NCBI GenBank assembly: GCA_030527325.1
Contig: JAUNBA010000007.1
Location: 49,726 to 113,725 of the forward strand
Reading direction: 5' to 3'
From: Slackia sp.
GTDB lineage: Bacteria; Actinomycetota; Coriobacteriia; Coriobacteriales; Eggerthellaceae
Length of the DNA stretch: 64,000 nt
Shown: in pieces, positions 40,286 to 48,471 of the stretch
Layout: the number at the start of each line of letters is the position of its first letter
How positions within the stretch are numbered: position 1 is the first letter of the stretch
Made by a program: the position numbers and the translations under genes
The notes under the pieces: generated by a model
What the model saw: only the letters and a program-made list of their open reading frames with translations
Told to the model about the DNA's origin: nothing
The model's database searches: none

Positions 40286-41122
40286 CTATGCGCGCGCCTT
40301 GGCCCGCTGCCAGAGCGCTTCCATCTCCTCGACCGTCAGATCCGACACATCGAGACCGCGCTCCCAAGCGGCGGATTCGATGAACGCCCAGCGGCGGCGA
40401 AACTTCGCGCATGCGCGCCGCAGCGCTCCTTCCGCATCGATATGATGCCAACGCGCAACGTTGACCAGGGTGAACAGGATGTCGCCGAATTCTTCTTCGG
40501 CCTCATCCGGCGTTGCCGCTGCTTTGAACTCGGCCGTCTCTTCGCTCACTTTGTCCCACACGTCGCCGACGTCTTCCCATTCGAACCCCGCCGCTGCGGC
40601 TTTGCGCGAGATCTTCTGAGCCTGCATGAGCGCGGGAAAGCTCGTCGGCACCCCGTCGAGCAAAGCGGTATGCGCCTGCTCTTGCGCGTCGGCGTTCTTT
40701 TTCTCGCTCATCTTCACGGCATCCCAGATGTCGAGCACGTCCGCGCTATCCTGTGCGGCCGCATCGCCGAACACGTGCGGATGGCGCCTGATCATCTTGG
40801 CGTCGATATCGCGGCAAACGTCGTCGATCGTGAATTCTCCTGCATCGGCGGCGATCTGGCTTTGCAGCACCACCTGCAGCAGCACGTCGCCCAGCTCTTC
40901 GCGCATATGCGCGACATCGCCCGCCTCGATGGCATCGACGGCCTCGAAGGCCTCTTCGATCATGTTGTGGGCGATGCTCTCATGCGTCTGCTCGCGATCC
41001 CACGGGCACCCGTCGGGCGCGCGCAAGGCGGCCACCGTCTTCACGAACGCACCGAACGCGTCACGCCCCGCCGCGCACCCGTCATCACGCGATGCCTTCG
41101 CCGCCGTCGTTTCATCCATCAT
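40286..41122 (-). CDS. mazG: MazG nucleoside triphosphate pyrophosphohydrolase
   Basis: 278 residues from the first of two adjacent ATGs (41122), with GGAAGG upstream. Two MazG domains are visible. The N-terminal one has GCPWDREQTHESI and EEAFEAVDAI...EELGDVLLQVV (the EExxE-12-28-ExxD metal site), and the C-terminal one has SEETAEFKAAA...EEEFGDILFTLVN. Family knowledge: it hydrolyses NTPs to NMP and pyrophosphate, clearing damaged nucleotides and lowering ppGpp. A terminator sits between it and the upstream NifU-like gene, so it likely has its own promoter. Confidence 0.95.
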   Translation of the reverse strand: MMDETTAAKASRDDGCAAGRDAFGAFVKTVAALRAPDGCPWDREQTHESIAHNMIEEAFEAVDAIEAGDVAHMREELGDVLLQVVLQSQIAADAGEFTIDDVCRDIDAKMIRRHPHVFGDAAAQDSADVLDIWDAVKMSEKKNADAQEQAHTALLDGVPTSFPALMQAQKISRKAAAAGFEWEDVGDVWDKVSEETAEFKAAATPDEAEEEFGDILFTLVNVARWHHIDAEGALRRACAKFRRRWAFIESAAWERGLDVSDLTVEEMEALWQRAKARA

Positions 41123-41221
41123 GCATTCCTTCCCTTCGTTTCGCCGCGGCCGCAGCCGCGCGCAGCCGTATATGCTTCGAGCATAGCGCAAGCCGCGCGC
41201 ACGCCGGCCGAAGCGAAGAAA

Positions 41222-41242
41222 AGGCCCGCACGCGGCGGGCCT
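41222..41242 (-). terminator. Terminator after the NifU-like gene
   Basis: Minus-strand hairpin AGGCCCGC / GCGGGCCT followed by TTTTCTTC, 5 nt beyond the stop at 41248. Confidence 0.85.
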
Positions 41243-41247
41243 GACGA

Positions 41248-41877
41248 CTAGGATTTCGCGAAGCGAAGCGCGATACGCTGATCGCGCAGCGAACAGTGCT
41301 GACACAGCGAACACGCCACGCTGCACTCATTGCACACGACGCGTTCATCGATCTGCGAGATCGGCCTTCCCTGGCGGATATAGAAATCGCCCACAGCCGC
41401 GCGAATGGCGCACGCGGCCAGATACGGCCTGGTCACGCGATCGGCGGGCATTTTCCCGAGTTCCTTTTTCATGGCCTCGGGCGTCACGGCGAGCGCCTCG
41501 TCCACCGTCTTGCCTTGCACCAGCTCCACCGCCAAGCTCGCCGAGGCGATGGTGGCGATGTCGCCACGGCAGCGGAAACCCGTGTGCACGAACGTCTCGG
41601 TTTCCGGGTCGATCTCGGCGAACAGCTGCACGGCCCGCTCGCCATGCTTCGACATACCCGTCATGGATGCCGCATTGAAGCCCTCGGGCACGCCGGCGCG
41701 CTCGAAACGCCCCGCAAGCTCCACAATGCGCGGCGAGTACACGCTCATATCCTCTTCGGGATCGACCTGGTAGATATCCTCGGTGCGAATGATGCGCACC
41801 TCCTTGCCGCTGAATTCGTGCTTCGGCGGCTCGGAATCGGCGAAATCGATGTCTTTATGGTCGCGGTAATCGTACAT
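41248..41877 (-). CDS. NifU-N-like iron-sulfur scaffold protein with Cys-rich tail
   Basis: 209 residues. The middle shows a NifU_N/IscU-like stretch (GFRCRGDIATIASASLAVELVQGKTVDEAL), where C, then the ASAS-x-E-x-KG pattern, is the family hallmark. The C-terminus adds a cluster of five Cys (CNECSVACSLCQHC), unusual for IscU and possibly a second metal site. It is 12 nt downstream of the unknown gene 41890-42870 and in the neighbourhood of many Fe-S enzymes. A role in cluster supply for the AOR/reductase group is plausible but not shown. Confidence 0.65.
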   Translation of the reverse strand: MYDYRDHKDIDFADSEPPKHEFSGKEVRIIRTEDIYQVDPEEDMSVYSPRIVELAGRFERAGVPEGFNAASMTGMSKHGERAVQLFAEIDPETETFVHTGFRCRGDIATIASASLAVELVQGKTVDEALAVTPEAMKKELGKMPADRVTRPYLAACAIRAAVGDFYIRQGRPISQIDERVVCNECSVACSLCQHCSLRDQRIALRFAKS

Positions 41878-41889
41878 GCGCCCTCCTGC

Positions 41890-42870
41890 CTACATGTTCG
41901 CGCGGCGCTCGACCGATTCCCACTCGGCCAAAGCCTTCGCCTGCGCATCGCTGAGATACTCGGTCGAATAGAAGTACACGTCGCCGTTGGACGCCGCACA
42001 CGTGCGGATATCGGGATACAGGCCCGACTCCTGCGCCGTGGCGAACGCCGCCTCGATGCGCTCGTCGGTCAGGTACAGCGGACGGTTTTTCAGCGACGCC
42101 GCCTTCAAGGGGCGCGGATAGACCTTCGATTCGGTGCGCGCGTTTTCCACCAGCGTCACCACGTCGTCGTTTTCCGCAGCCTGGAATGCCCACTGCGCGA
42201 ACGAATCGGTCATGTGGTCGGCGGAATACAGGTACACCTGGGAGCCTTCCAAGACGCGAATGTCGTCGAGCTCCCACGGCTCGGGCTCCGGTTCGCCTTC
42301 GGCGGCCTCCGGGACGTCAGACACGACGCCCGCATCCGCGGACGGCGCGGCTTCGGACAATGCGGGCCCGCCGGATTCGGCGAAGCGCGCGGCCTGCGCC
42401 CCGACGCCCGGCGTCTCGTCGGCGGCATCCGGCGCCGCTGCATCCGGCGCATCCGCCGCGGGCACGGCCTCGGCCTGTGCGCGCTCGGCCGAAAGCGCCT
42501 GCGCCTCGATGATCGTGTCGAACACCAACGCCGTGAAGACGGCGGGGTCGGCATGCTCGGGCACAAGGCCCACCGTCTCCCAATAATCGGGCGTCGTCAA
42601 CTCGCCGCCATGTGAGCGCAGGCGGATGTCCTCGAACACCGTTTCCAAAGCGCGACGCTCCTCGTACGCCTGCCGCTCCTCCGGCGAAAGCTCTTCGATG
42701 CGCGCCGCTTCGGCTTCGGCCTGGGCGGCGGAATCGGTCAAATCCGACAGATCGCGCCCGGCGAGCATAGACGCCAAGAACTCCTCTTCAGGCGTGCGCT
42801 GAACGGCCGCGGCCGCTTCAGGCGCATCGCAGGCGGACACAGCCGCCGTTTCCGTGCGAATATCTTCCAT
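41890..42870 (-). CDS. Unknown repeat protein next to the NifU-like gene
   Basis: 326 residues, acidic, no signal peptide. The N-terminal 130 residues are helical. The centre (about 130-200) is a low-complexity Ala/Pro/Asp/Glu linker. The C-terminal 125 residues contain two related units: SQVYLYSADHMTDSFAQWA and GDVYFYSTEYLSDAQAKALA. The unit pattern is VYxYSxxxxxDxxAxxxA. A short intervening domain has the sequence RPLYLTDERIEAAFATAQES. I do not recognise a family. It is divergent from LuxR regulator 3 and co-directional with the NifU-like gene, so a link to the AOR system is suggested by context only. Confidence 0.7.
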   Translation of the reverse strand: MEDIRTETAAVSACDAPEAAAAVQRTPEEEFLASMLAGRDLSDLTDSAAQAEAEAARIEELSPEERQAYEERRALETVFEDIRLRSHGGELTTPDYWETVGLVPEHADPAVFTALVFDTIIEAQALSAERAQAEAVPAADAPDAAAPDAADETPGVGAQAARFAESGGPALSEAAPSADAGVVSDVPEAAEGEPEPEPWELDDIRVLEGSQVYLYSADHMTDSFAQWAFQAAENDDVVTLVENARTESKVYPRPLKAASLKNRPLYLTDERIEAAFATAQESGLYPDIRTCAASNGDVYFYSTEYLSDAQAKALAEWESVERRANM

Positions 42871-42923
42871 GGATCTCCTCCCCCGTTACACAACCGCCCC
42901 ACCATGCCACGAAAGATCCGGCA

Positions 42924-43000
42924 CGTGTACCCTCTTTCAGGATATTGCGCCCCCCGTATCGCATCATCCTGCATAAAGGCAGGGCGCGAACGGCTATAAT
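42924..43000 (+). promoter_or_regulatory. Promoter and putative operator of LuxR regulator 3
   Basis: A TATAAT -10 (42995-43000) has no good -35. CGTGTACCCTCTTTCAGG (42924-42941) lies at about -65 to -82. It matches 17 of 18 bases of a site in the AOR intergenic region, suggesting autoregulation and shared control. Confidence 0.55.
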
Positions 43001-43032
43001 GAGGGTTCCGCAAGAGGTTGGAGGGGAGCCTT

Positions 43033-44556
43033 TTGACAACGCGACGCGAAGCCGTCAAAACCACCATGTCCGCGATAGCGGAAGCCGCGCGTGTTCTCGC
43101 GCCTACGGTCCTCGGACTAATGTGCGCGCGCGTGAGTCTCATCGTCGCCACGTACGGCAGCTACAGCAGCACCGACGCCGGCGTGTTCACCGACGGCAGC
43201 AGCCTGGCCGCCATGATTCCGCTGCTCATGCTTCTGGTCTACCTCGGCGCGACGCGCAAGCGCCTGTCGAAAAAGACCGTCTACGAACTGACCAACGCCT
43301 CCATCGGCGTGCAGGCCGCCAGCATCGCGGCGCTCGGCGTGGCGCTGCTCACGCCGCATCCCGCCGACATCGTCGTCCTGGCGCTTTCGGTGATCGTCAC
43401 GCTTTCGAGCTGGCTTTCCATCTTTTATTGGCTCAGGCGGGCGCGCGGCACCTCGTCGTCGTCGGCGGCGGCCATCGCCTTCGGTTCGCTTCTCATCAGC
43501 GAACCGCTTATCTATCTGGTCTCGTTTCTGCCGCGCAGCGCGGCCTGCATCGCGATGGGCCTGCTTGCCGCCTTGCAGATTCCGCTGCGCCGCAACGCGC
43601 GCACTAAGCCGCTGCCCGAACAGGCCCATAACGACAAGATGCCGCTCGGCTACTTCGGCTTCGCCCAACGCACCCAAGACGGCGTGCGCGTGCTGAGCAT
43701 CCTGGCCTTCGGCATGTTCGTGCTCTCGTTCGCCGTCGGCGCGCTGCGCGGGTTCCCCAACGGCGAAGCCGTGCCCTTCACGCCGGCGACGCGCATCGCC
43801 TACATGGTGCTGGCCATCGTGTTCTTCTGGCTGCTCATCTGGCAATCCTTCCGCGAATCGCGCAGCATCATGACCACCACCATCTGGATCGCGCTCGAAG
43901 CCTTCGGCATTTTCGCCATCACCGCCTACGCGGCGTTTCCCGACCATCCCGAAATCGGCGGCGTGTTCACCACGGTGTTCAACGTGGGCATGACAGGCTT
44001 CATGTGGTACCTGGTCATCGCCTTTTCAAGCTACGGCAAGCGCGATCCGTACTACTACGCCGTCGCAGGCTGGGCCGTCTTCATCCTGCCGCGCGCCCTG
44101 GCACGGGCCGGCATCGTGGCGCTCGCGCCGTACGCGCCCGACGACGCGCTGCAGACGGCCATCGTGGCGGGCCTCATCCTGGCCAGCGCCCAGGTGGTGT
44201 TCGTGCAGCTCGCATGGGCCGAAAACCCCCGCCGCAACGAAAGCGCCGCCACGCCCAAAAGCATCCGCACGCTGCTCGGACTCGACGACGTCGACGACGT
44301 GCCCGAAGATCCCGAGAGCATCCGGCGCGCGCTCATGCAGAACAACGCGCGGCAGATCCAAAGCCAGTTCATGCTTTCGGATCGAGAGACCGAAGTGCTG
44401 GCCATGTACGCCATGGGCCTGACCCAACGCAAGATAGCCGAAGAGCTCTGCATATCGCCCGGCACCACGCATACGCATATCAAGCGCATCTACGCGAAAA
44501 CCGACCTGCATTCGCGCCAGGAAATCCTCGATTACATCGAACGCTACACCTCATAG
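43033..44556 (+). CDS. Membrane-anchored LuxR-type regulator (3)
   Basis: 507 residues from a TTG at 43033, 9 nt after GGAGGGG. An ATG 11 codons later is an alternative. About 12 hydrophobic helices (to residue about 395) are followed by a linker and a LuxR helix-turn-helix (LSDRETEVLAMYAMGLTQRK, TTHTHIKRIYAKTDL). It is divergent from the unknown/NifU-like operon. Its promoter carries the motif shared with the AOR/ferredoxin region, so it likely controls the AOR and reductase operons. The signal sensed by the membrane domain is unknown. Confidence 0.88.
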   Translation: MTTRREAVKTTMSAIAEAARVLAPTVLGLMCARVSLIVATYGSYSSTDAGVFTDGSSLAAMIPLLMLLVYLGATRKRLSKKTVYELTNASIGVQAASIAALGVALLTPHPADIVVLALSVIVTLSSWLSIFYWLRRARGTSSSSAAAIAFGSLLISEPLIYLVSFLPRSAACIAMGLLAALQIPLRRNARTKPLPEQAHNDKMPLGYFGFAQRTQDGVRVLSILAFGMFVLSFAVGALRGFPNGEAVPFTPATRIAYMVLAIVFFWLLIWQSFRESRSIMTTTIWIALEAFGIFAITAYAAFPDHPEIGGVFTTVFNVGMTGFMWYLVIAFSSYGKRDPYYYAVAGWAVFILPRALARAGIVALAPYAPDDALQTAIVAGLILASAQVVFVQLAWAENPRRNESAATPKSIRTLLGLDDVDDVPEDPESIRRALMQNNARQIQSQFMLSDRETEVLAMYAMGLTQRKIAEELCISPGTTHTHIKRIYAKTDLHSRQEILDYIERYTS

Positions 44557-44575
44557 AAAGAAACCCCGGACGCAA

Positions 44576-44607
44576 GAAGGCCGCCCTCCTGACGGAAGGC
44601 GGCCTTC
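44576..44607. terminator. Bidirectional terminator between regulator 3 and ferredoxin
   Basis: A 10-bp perfect stem GAAGGCCGCC / GGCGGCCTTC between two convergent genes. Confidence 0.8.
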
Positions 44608-44634
44608 TCGACGTGCGATACGAAAACCCGCGAG

Positions 44635-44823
44635 TTAGTCCTCAACGATTTCGGTAATGCAGCCCATGGGGCACTCTTCGACGCAATCGCCGCAGGCGAT
44701 GCATGCGTCCTCGTTCTCGAGCACCACGACGCCGCCGGCGATTTCAAGAACGCCCTGAGGGCACGCGTCCACGCAGATGCCGCAACCGATGCATTCATCG
44801 GTTTCAAGTACGGGATGAGGCAT
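44635..44823 (-). CDS. Small 2[4Fe-4S] ferredoxin
   Basis: 62 residues from the ATG at 44823 (AAGGAG in front). Two CxxCxxCxxxCP motifs: CIGCGICVDACP and CIACGDCVEECP. A typical clostridial-type ferredoxin, and a cytoplasmic low-potential electron carrier. It could be the electron partner of the AOR-type enzyme, but it is a separate transcription unit with its own promoter and palindromic operator (44890-44917). Confidence 0.96.
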   Translation of the reverse strand: MPHPVLETDECIGCGICVDACPQGVLEIAGGVVVLENEDACIACGDCVEECPMGCITEIVED

Positions 44824-44889
44824 GACACACTCCTTTTTCCATTGACACATCGGCACTCGCCGTTCAGCGAGGGCCTATCACCTGCAGGC

Positions 44890-44917
44890 AAGATACCATT
44901 GAAACCGGTCAATGCAA
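44890..44917 (-). promoter_or_regulatory. Ferredoxin promoter with internal palindrome
   Basis: Minus-strand TTGCAT (44912-44917), 16-nt spacer and TATCTT (44890-44895). The palindrome CATTGA-N6-TCAATG (44897-44914) fills the spacer, a typical repressor position. The other 400 nt of this gap (44918-45323) hold only the HxlR operator. Confidence 0.55.
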
Positions 44918-45244
44918 GAAGAAATCGAGAATTGATGCCGAACGGCATATAAAGACCGCTTCGTGAATTCCGAGCTTCAACCTAGGGTTTTATCGGCGCG
45001 TATCGAGGGTTCCATGAGCGAGGTTCATCGAGGCATGCCGCGCGCCCGTGCCGGAAAATCAGCGATTCTACACGTGCGTATCGCCGCATTTCCTGGTATT
45101 TCGTCCGTTATCAAGGCGATCGCCGCCATGATTCTTTGCAGAACGCAACCGAAGACGAACGAGCGATGCGGCCCGCAATGACACCGTTCTCGCAACTGCA
45201 ATACAGCGGCCGCAACGCAATTGCGGTAATAAGGTTTCTATGTG

Positions 45245-45258
45245 ATACTGAGCAGTAT
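45245..45258. promoter_or_regulatory. Probable HxlR operator
   Basis: Perfect palindrome ATACTG-AG-CAGTAT, 66 nt upstream of the HxlR gene. Its position suggests autoregulation. Confidence 0.5.
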
Positions 45259-45323
45259 TCGAAACTGCGGCGCCTGCCCTTTTCGCGTCGCACGCGTCGG
45301 CCGAGCGAAAGGAACTTCATCGC

Positions 45324-45692
45324 ATGGCTACCAAGCTTTCCCGCACCGCATGCCCCGTCGAGGCGACGCTTTCGCTCATATCCGATAAATGGAAAGTGCT
45401 CATTTTGCGCGACCTGCTCGACGGCACCAAACGCTTCGGCGAGCTGAAGAAATCCATCGGCAGCATCTCCCAGAAGGTCCTCACGACGAATTTGCGCGCC
45501 ATGGAAGAAGACGGGCTACTCACCCGGGAAGTCTTCGCCGAAGTGCCGCCGCGCGTGGAATACACGCTCACCGAGCGCGGCGCAAGCCTGCGACCCGTCG
45601 TCGAGGCCATGCGCATCTGGGGCGAGGCACATCAGCCCGAATTGGCCGCCGAAGAATCCGAGCGGGAAGCCCGCCGAAATCAGCACGCGTAA
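45324..45692 (+). CDS. HxlR-family winged-helix regulator
   Basis: 122 residues. The family opening CPVEATLSLISDKWKVLILRDLLDGTKRFGEL is present, with the conserved Cys (C10) that senses aldehydes or oxidants in some members (HypR, YodB). The winged helix continues through ISQKVLTTNLRAMEEDGLL. Ribosome site AAAGGAA. The target is not evident: no co-directional partner follows, and the nearest gene downstream is convergent. An autoregulatory palindrome lies upstream. Confidence 0.93.
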   Translation: MATKLSRTACPVEATLSLISDKWKVLILRDLLDGTKRFGELKKSIGSISQKVLTTNLRAMEEDGLLTREVFAEVPPRVEYTLTERGASLRPVVEAMRIWGEAHQPELAAEESEREARRNQHA

Positions 45693-45693
45693 C

Positions 45694-45747
45694 CGGGGCG
45701 GCGCCTGTGCTCGGCCGCGTCGGCAGCAACGCCGCCGCGCCGCCCCG
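45694..45747. terminator. Long-loop hairpin between convergent genes
   Basis: An 11-bp perfect stem (45694-45704 with 45737-45747) just after the HxlR stop. No T-run is obvious. Confidence 0.45.
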
Positions 45748-45864
45748 AACGACGCCATGCGCGTCATGGTATCGTTCGAGACTCCGCACCTTCCTCACCC
45801 GCCGCGCGCCACGCCCGAACAGCCGCCCCGCCCGCGGGCGCAGCCCGCGAACGAAAGCCTCGGC

Positions 45865-47289
45865 CTACTCGAAAGACGCGAGCAGCGAATCGATATCGTC
45901 AGTCATCGCTTCGAGGCAGCCGTAGGCGACCGCGATATCGCTCACGATGTCGTCGACGGGGCGCGCCGACGACAGCATGCCCTCGATATCCACCGTCTCG
46001 CCGTATTGCGCATAGCACAACGTGTAATCGTGGCGTGCCAGATCATCAGCGCCTACCAGCATGGACACGCGATCGCGCTCGCTACGCGACGACACCAGGT
46101 CGGCAATGAAGCGCACGCCCTTCTCGGTGAATGCGAGCCCGCAGCGGTTTTTCTCGAACAGCCCCGCTTTGCCCATCTCCTCGCTCGTCAAATCGACGAG
46201 GAGCACATCACGGTATGCGGCGCCCTTGTCCAGCACCAGCAGAAGCGACATGACCCCCGATTCGGCATAGGCGCCGCCAGGGATCTCGATCGCCGCCCGC
46301 AGGCAGCCCGACTCGACGAAGAATTTGCGCAAAGCGGCGAAATTCGCATGCGTCCTGAAGGAGAATCCATAAGGAAGTTGCACGACGGCGCGCCCGCCTT
46401 CGGCGAGTTTCGTCAAGGCCCGAACAGCGCTAAACTCCTCGAGGGAAGAAAGCGGCCCCTCGTACAACCCGCGCGGCAAAGCGCGCGCAGCCATATCGTG
46501 ATCGAGCCCTTTGAACGGCACGATCGCGGGCGCTACGATAACGCGGTCGAAAGCTTGCGGGAAGACGGCATCGACATCGAGTGCATTGGCGCGAACGATG
46601 TGGGCCCGACATGCAGCGTTGCCGAAAAAACGCGCAATGCTGGCCACACCCGCGGCCTGGGCATTTATGTCGCAGCCGCACACTTCCGAAGCGCCCGCCG
46701 CAGCCGCTCGCCCCAAAAACGATCCGTATCCGCACGTGAAGTCGAGCACGCGCGCATCTTCGACATCCGCCAACGACACCACAAGGTCGGCCAGGCTCCC
46801 CGAAGAACGATAGGCCAACAAATGACGCGTGACAGGCAACGATTCCACCATCATCGCGCACACATCGCCCAAGCGTGCCGCCAAGGCGAAGCCCTCTTCG
46901 TCGGCGAACGAGACATCCGCGCGCGCCAAAGCCTGGGACCACGCAGGCAAACAGCGCGCCAGAACAGCGCCCTCGAACGAATCGTAATCAAAGCGAGCCA
47001 ACGAAGCGCCGTCCGCTTTGAGCGATCCGTAATACGACACGAAATCGCGCACCAGGTAGCTGGTGCCGAGATGATCGGCCACGCTGCCGACGGCATAGTG
47101 CTCGTCGAAATCGTCTATGCGCAGCAAAACGCGGTTTTCGGAAACGTACGCACAGTACAGCAGAAGCAGAAGAAACGAGATATACGTCGGTTCCTCTGCC
47201 CTCGGTTCGTTCCTTAGAAGAACACGGTGCGCGAGTGCGCCGAGTTGCTCGGCCGCGGCGCGGACGGGGTTCTTTTCTTCGTCATGCAT
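45865..47289 (-). CDS. HsdM-like SAM-binding protein with degenerate catalytic motif
   Basis: 474 residues from the ATG at 47289, which has GGGGGGAG upstream. Motif I of N6-adenine methylases is present as VLDFTCGYGSFLG, with an acidic motif II in CGCDIN. The catalytic motif IV, normally (N/D)PP(F/Y), reads VIVAPAIVPF after FDR. The essential Asn/Asp-Pro-Pro is therefore missing. The rest (AVVQLPYGFSFR, IEIPGGAYAESGVMSLLLVLDK) follows HsdM. It begins 2 nt after the HsdS-like gene. No HsdR is present. It may bind SAM and DNA without methylating. Confidence 0.75.
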   Translation of the reverse strand: MHDEEKNPVRAAAEQLGALAHRVLLRNEPRAEEPTYISFLLLLLYCAYVSENRVLLRIDDFDEHYAVGSVADHLGTSYLVRDFVSYYGSLKADGASLARFDYDSFEGAVLARCLPAWSQALARADVSFADEEGFALAARLGDVCAMMVESLPVTRHLLAYRSSGSLADLVVSLADVEDARVLDFTCGYGSFLGRAAAAGASEVCGCDINAQAAGVASIARFFGNAACRAHIVRANALDVDAVFPQAFDRVIVAPAIVPFKGLDHDMAARALPRGLYEGPLSSLEEFSAVRALTKLAEGGRAVVQLPYGFSFRTHANFAALRKFFVESGCLRAAIEIPGGAYAESGVMSLLLVLDKGAAYRDVLLVDLTSEEMGKAGLFEKNRCGLAFTEKGVRFIADLVSSRSERDRVSMLVGADDLARHDYTLCYAQYGETVDIEGMLSSARPVDDIVSDIAVAYGCLEAMTDDIDSLLASFE

Positions 47290-47291
47290 GG

Positions 47292-47882
47292 CTACTCCCC
47301 CCAAACGGTTTTGACGAACAGGCTGTCCAGGAGTTCTTCATCGAGCGCGACCAGCGTGCGGTACTCGTCGCAACGCGCGCGCAAGGCTTCCGATAGGCGT
47401 GCAAGATGCTCCTGCGTTTCAAGCGGCGGCAAAACCACGGGAAACTCGGCAATGGCGCGACGTGTCAGCATGGACAAGGCGCCGCCCCTGCTCAATGATG
47501 CCAGTTTCTGATTGCCCTGGCGCGATCCCAAGAACAGCGCGAGATATCCCATGTCGATCGGCGCGTTTTCCTTCTTGCGCGCGATCACGGCGAACGACGT
47601 CGCCAGCACGCCTGCGTGCGCGGCGTCGATCAGCGCGCAATCGTACGGAGTCGCAAGCTTGAGCACGACATCGCCCTCGCGCATGAAGAATTCGTCTTTC
47701 ACCCGATAGACCGCATCGTCGGACAGTTCGTCGTCGATGATGCGTCCGCGATGAAGCGCGCGCGGCTGCAGCATACGCACATGCCGCGGCGGCACATCGT
47801 CGACGACGGCGCGCGCTCGCGTAGCGGGCATACCCGTGCTGACGGAGCATAGCTCGCCGAGCGGTACGGCCTGATATTTCAT
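47292..47882 (-). CDS. HsdS-like single target-recognition-domain protein
   Basis: 196 residues from the ATG at 47882, preceded by TTGGAG. It shows one HsdS target recognition domain: VPLGELCSVSTGM at the start, LKLATPYDCALI, FLGSRQGNQKL, and FPVVLPPLETQEHLARLSEALRARC. The last part is the conserved coiled-coil spacer. Full HsdS has two such domains (about 400 residues), so this is a half-S that may dimerise. It precedes the HsdM-like gene with 2-nt spacing, so the two probably form a complex. Confidence 0.75.
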   Translation of the reverse strand: MKYQAVPLGELCSVSTGMPATRARAVVDDVPPRHVRMLQPRALHRGRIIDDELSDDAVYRVKDEFFMREGDVVLKLATPYDCALIDAAHAGVLATSFAVIARKKENAPIDMGYLALFLGSRQGNQKLASLSRGGALSMLTRRAIAEFPVVLPPLETQEHLARLSEALRARCDEYRTLVALDEELLDSLFVKTVWGE

Positions 47883-48004
47883 ACGATTCTCCAATCCATC
47901 CAAGCCTCCGAAGCCGTTACGCGACAGGGCGGCCGATCCGAAAAGCCATGATTCTCGCAGCGCGGCAACACCATGCGTCCGCCGCACTGCAGGAAGCGAT
48001 CACG

Positions 48005-48232
48005 CTAGCAGCAAGAAAACGATGCGCGCCCGGCGCCGAGCGCCTGGTCGATCTCCCAATCCTCGAGCAGCTTCACATCGTAGCCGTCGAGTTCGTAGCC
48101 CGCCGCGCAAAACAAGGCATTCGCACGCGAACACGACGTCAGAATGGAGCGTTCACCCGTTACCCGGTCAAGACCGCACACCCAGATCGTGCCCGCCTGC
48201 ATAGACCCTTCTCCGTGATTTCCGCCCGCCAT
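48005..48232 (-). CDS. Small Cys-containing protein of unknown function
   Basis: 75 residues from the ATG at 48232, which has AAAGGGG 5 nt upstream. An ATG ten codons earlier lacks a ribosome site. Contains TIWVCGLDRVTGERSI, then LTSCSRANALFCAAGYELDG, and ends SFSCC. No family recognised. It lies before the HsdS-like gene on the same strand (120-nt gap). A pair of repeated palindromic sites is 116-200 nt upstream. Confidence 0.55.
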   Translation of the reverse strand: MAGGNHGEGSMQAGTIWVCGLDRVTGERSILTSCSRANALFCAAGYELDGYDVKLLEDWEIDQALGAGRASFSCC

Positions 48233-48347
48233 GCCGACCCCTTTCCGCGTACATACCCGCAACGGCGCTTCGTTCTTCTTGAACGAAAAACTTTAAGGTT
48301 TGTACACTTGATATATGAAACACGTATTAATGGACCCTGTTTTATTT

Positions 48348-48432
48348 TGTCCATAAGCTTATGACAGCATAATATCAAGCGTAAAAACAGGAGCAAGACC
48401 CTTTTGAAAAACTGTCCATAACACTATGACAG
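48348..48432. promoter_or_regulatory. Pair of near-palindromic repeated sites
   Basis: Two copies of TGTCCATAA-n-n-n-TATGACAG type sequence (48348-48367 and 48413-48432), 65 bp apart. The first contains CATAAGCTTATG. Promoter-like elements (TTGATA and TATGGA, minus strand) overlap copy 1. Likely an operator pair for an unknown repressor. Confidence 0.5.
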
Positions 48433-48471
48433 TATTTGGAGGCGTGCGGAAAGCCGCCGGACGAGCGACGC

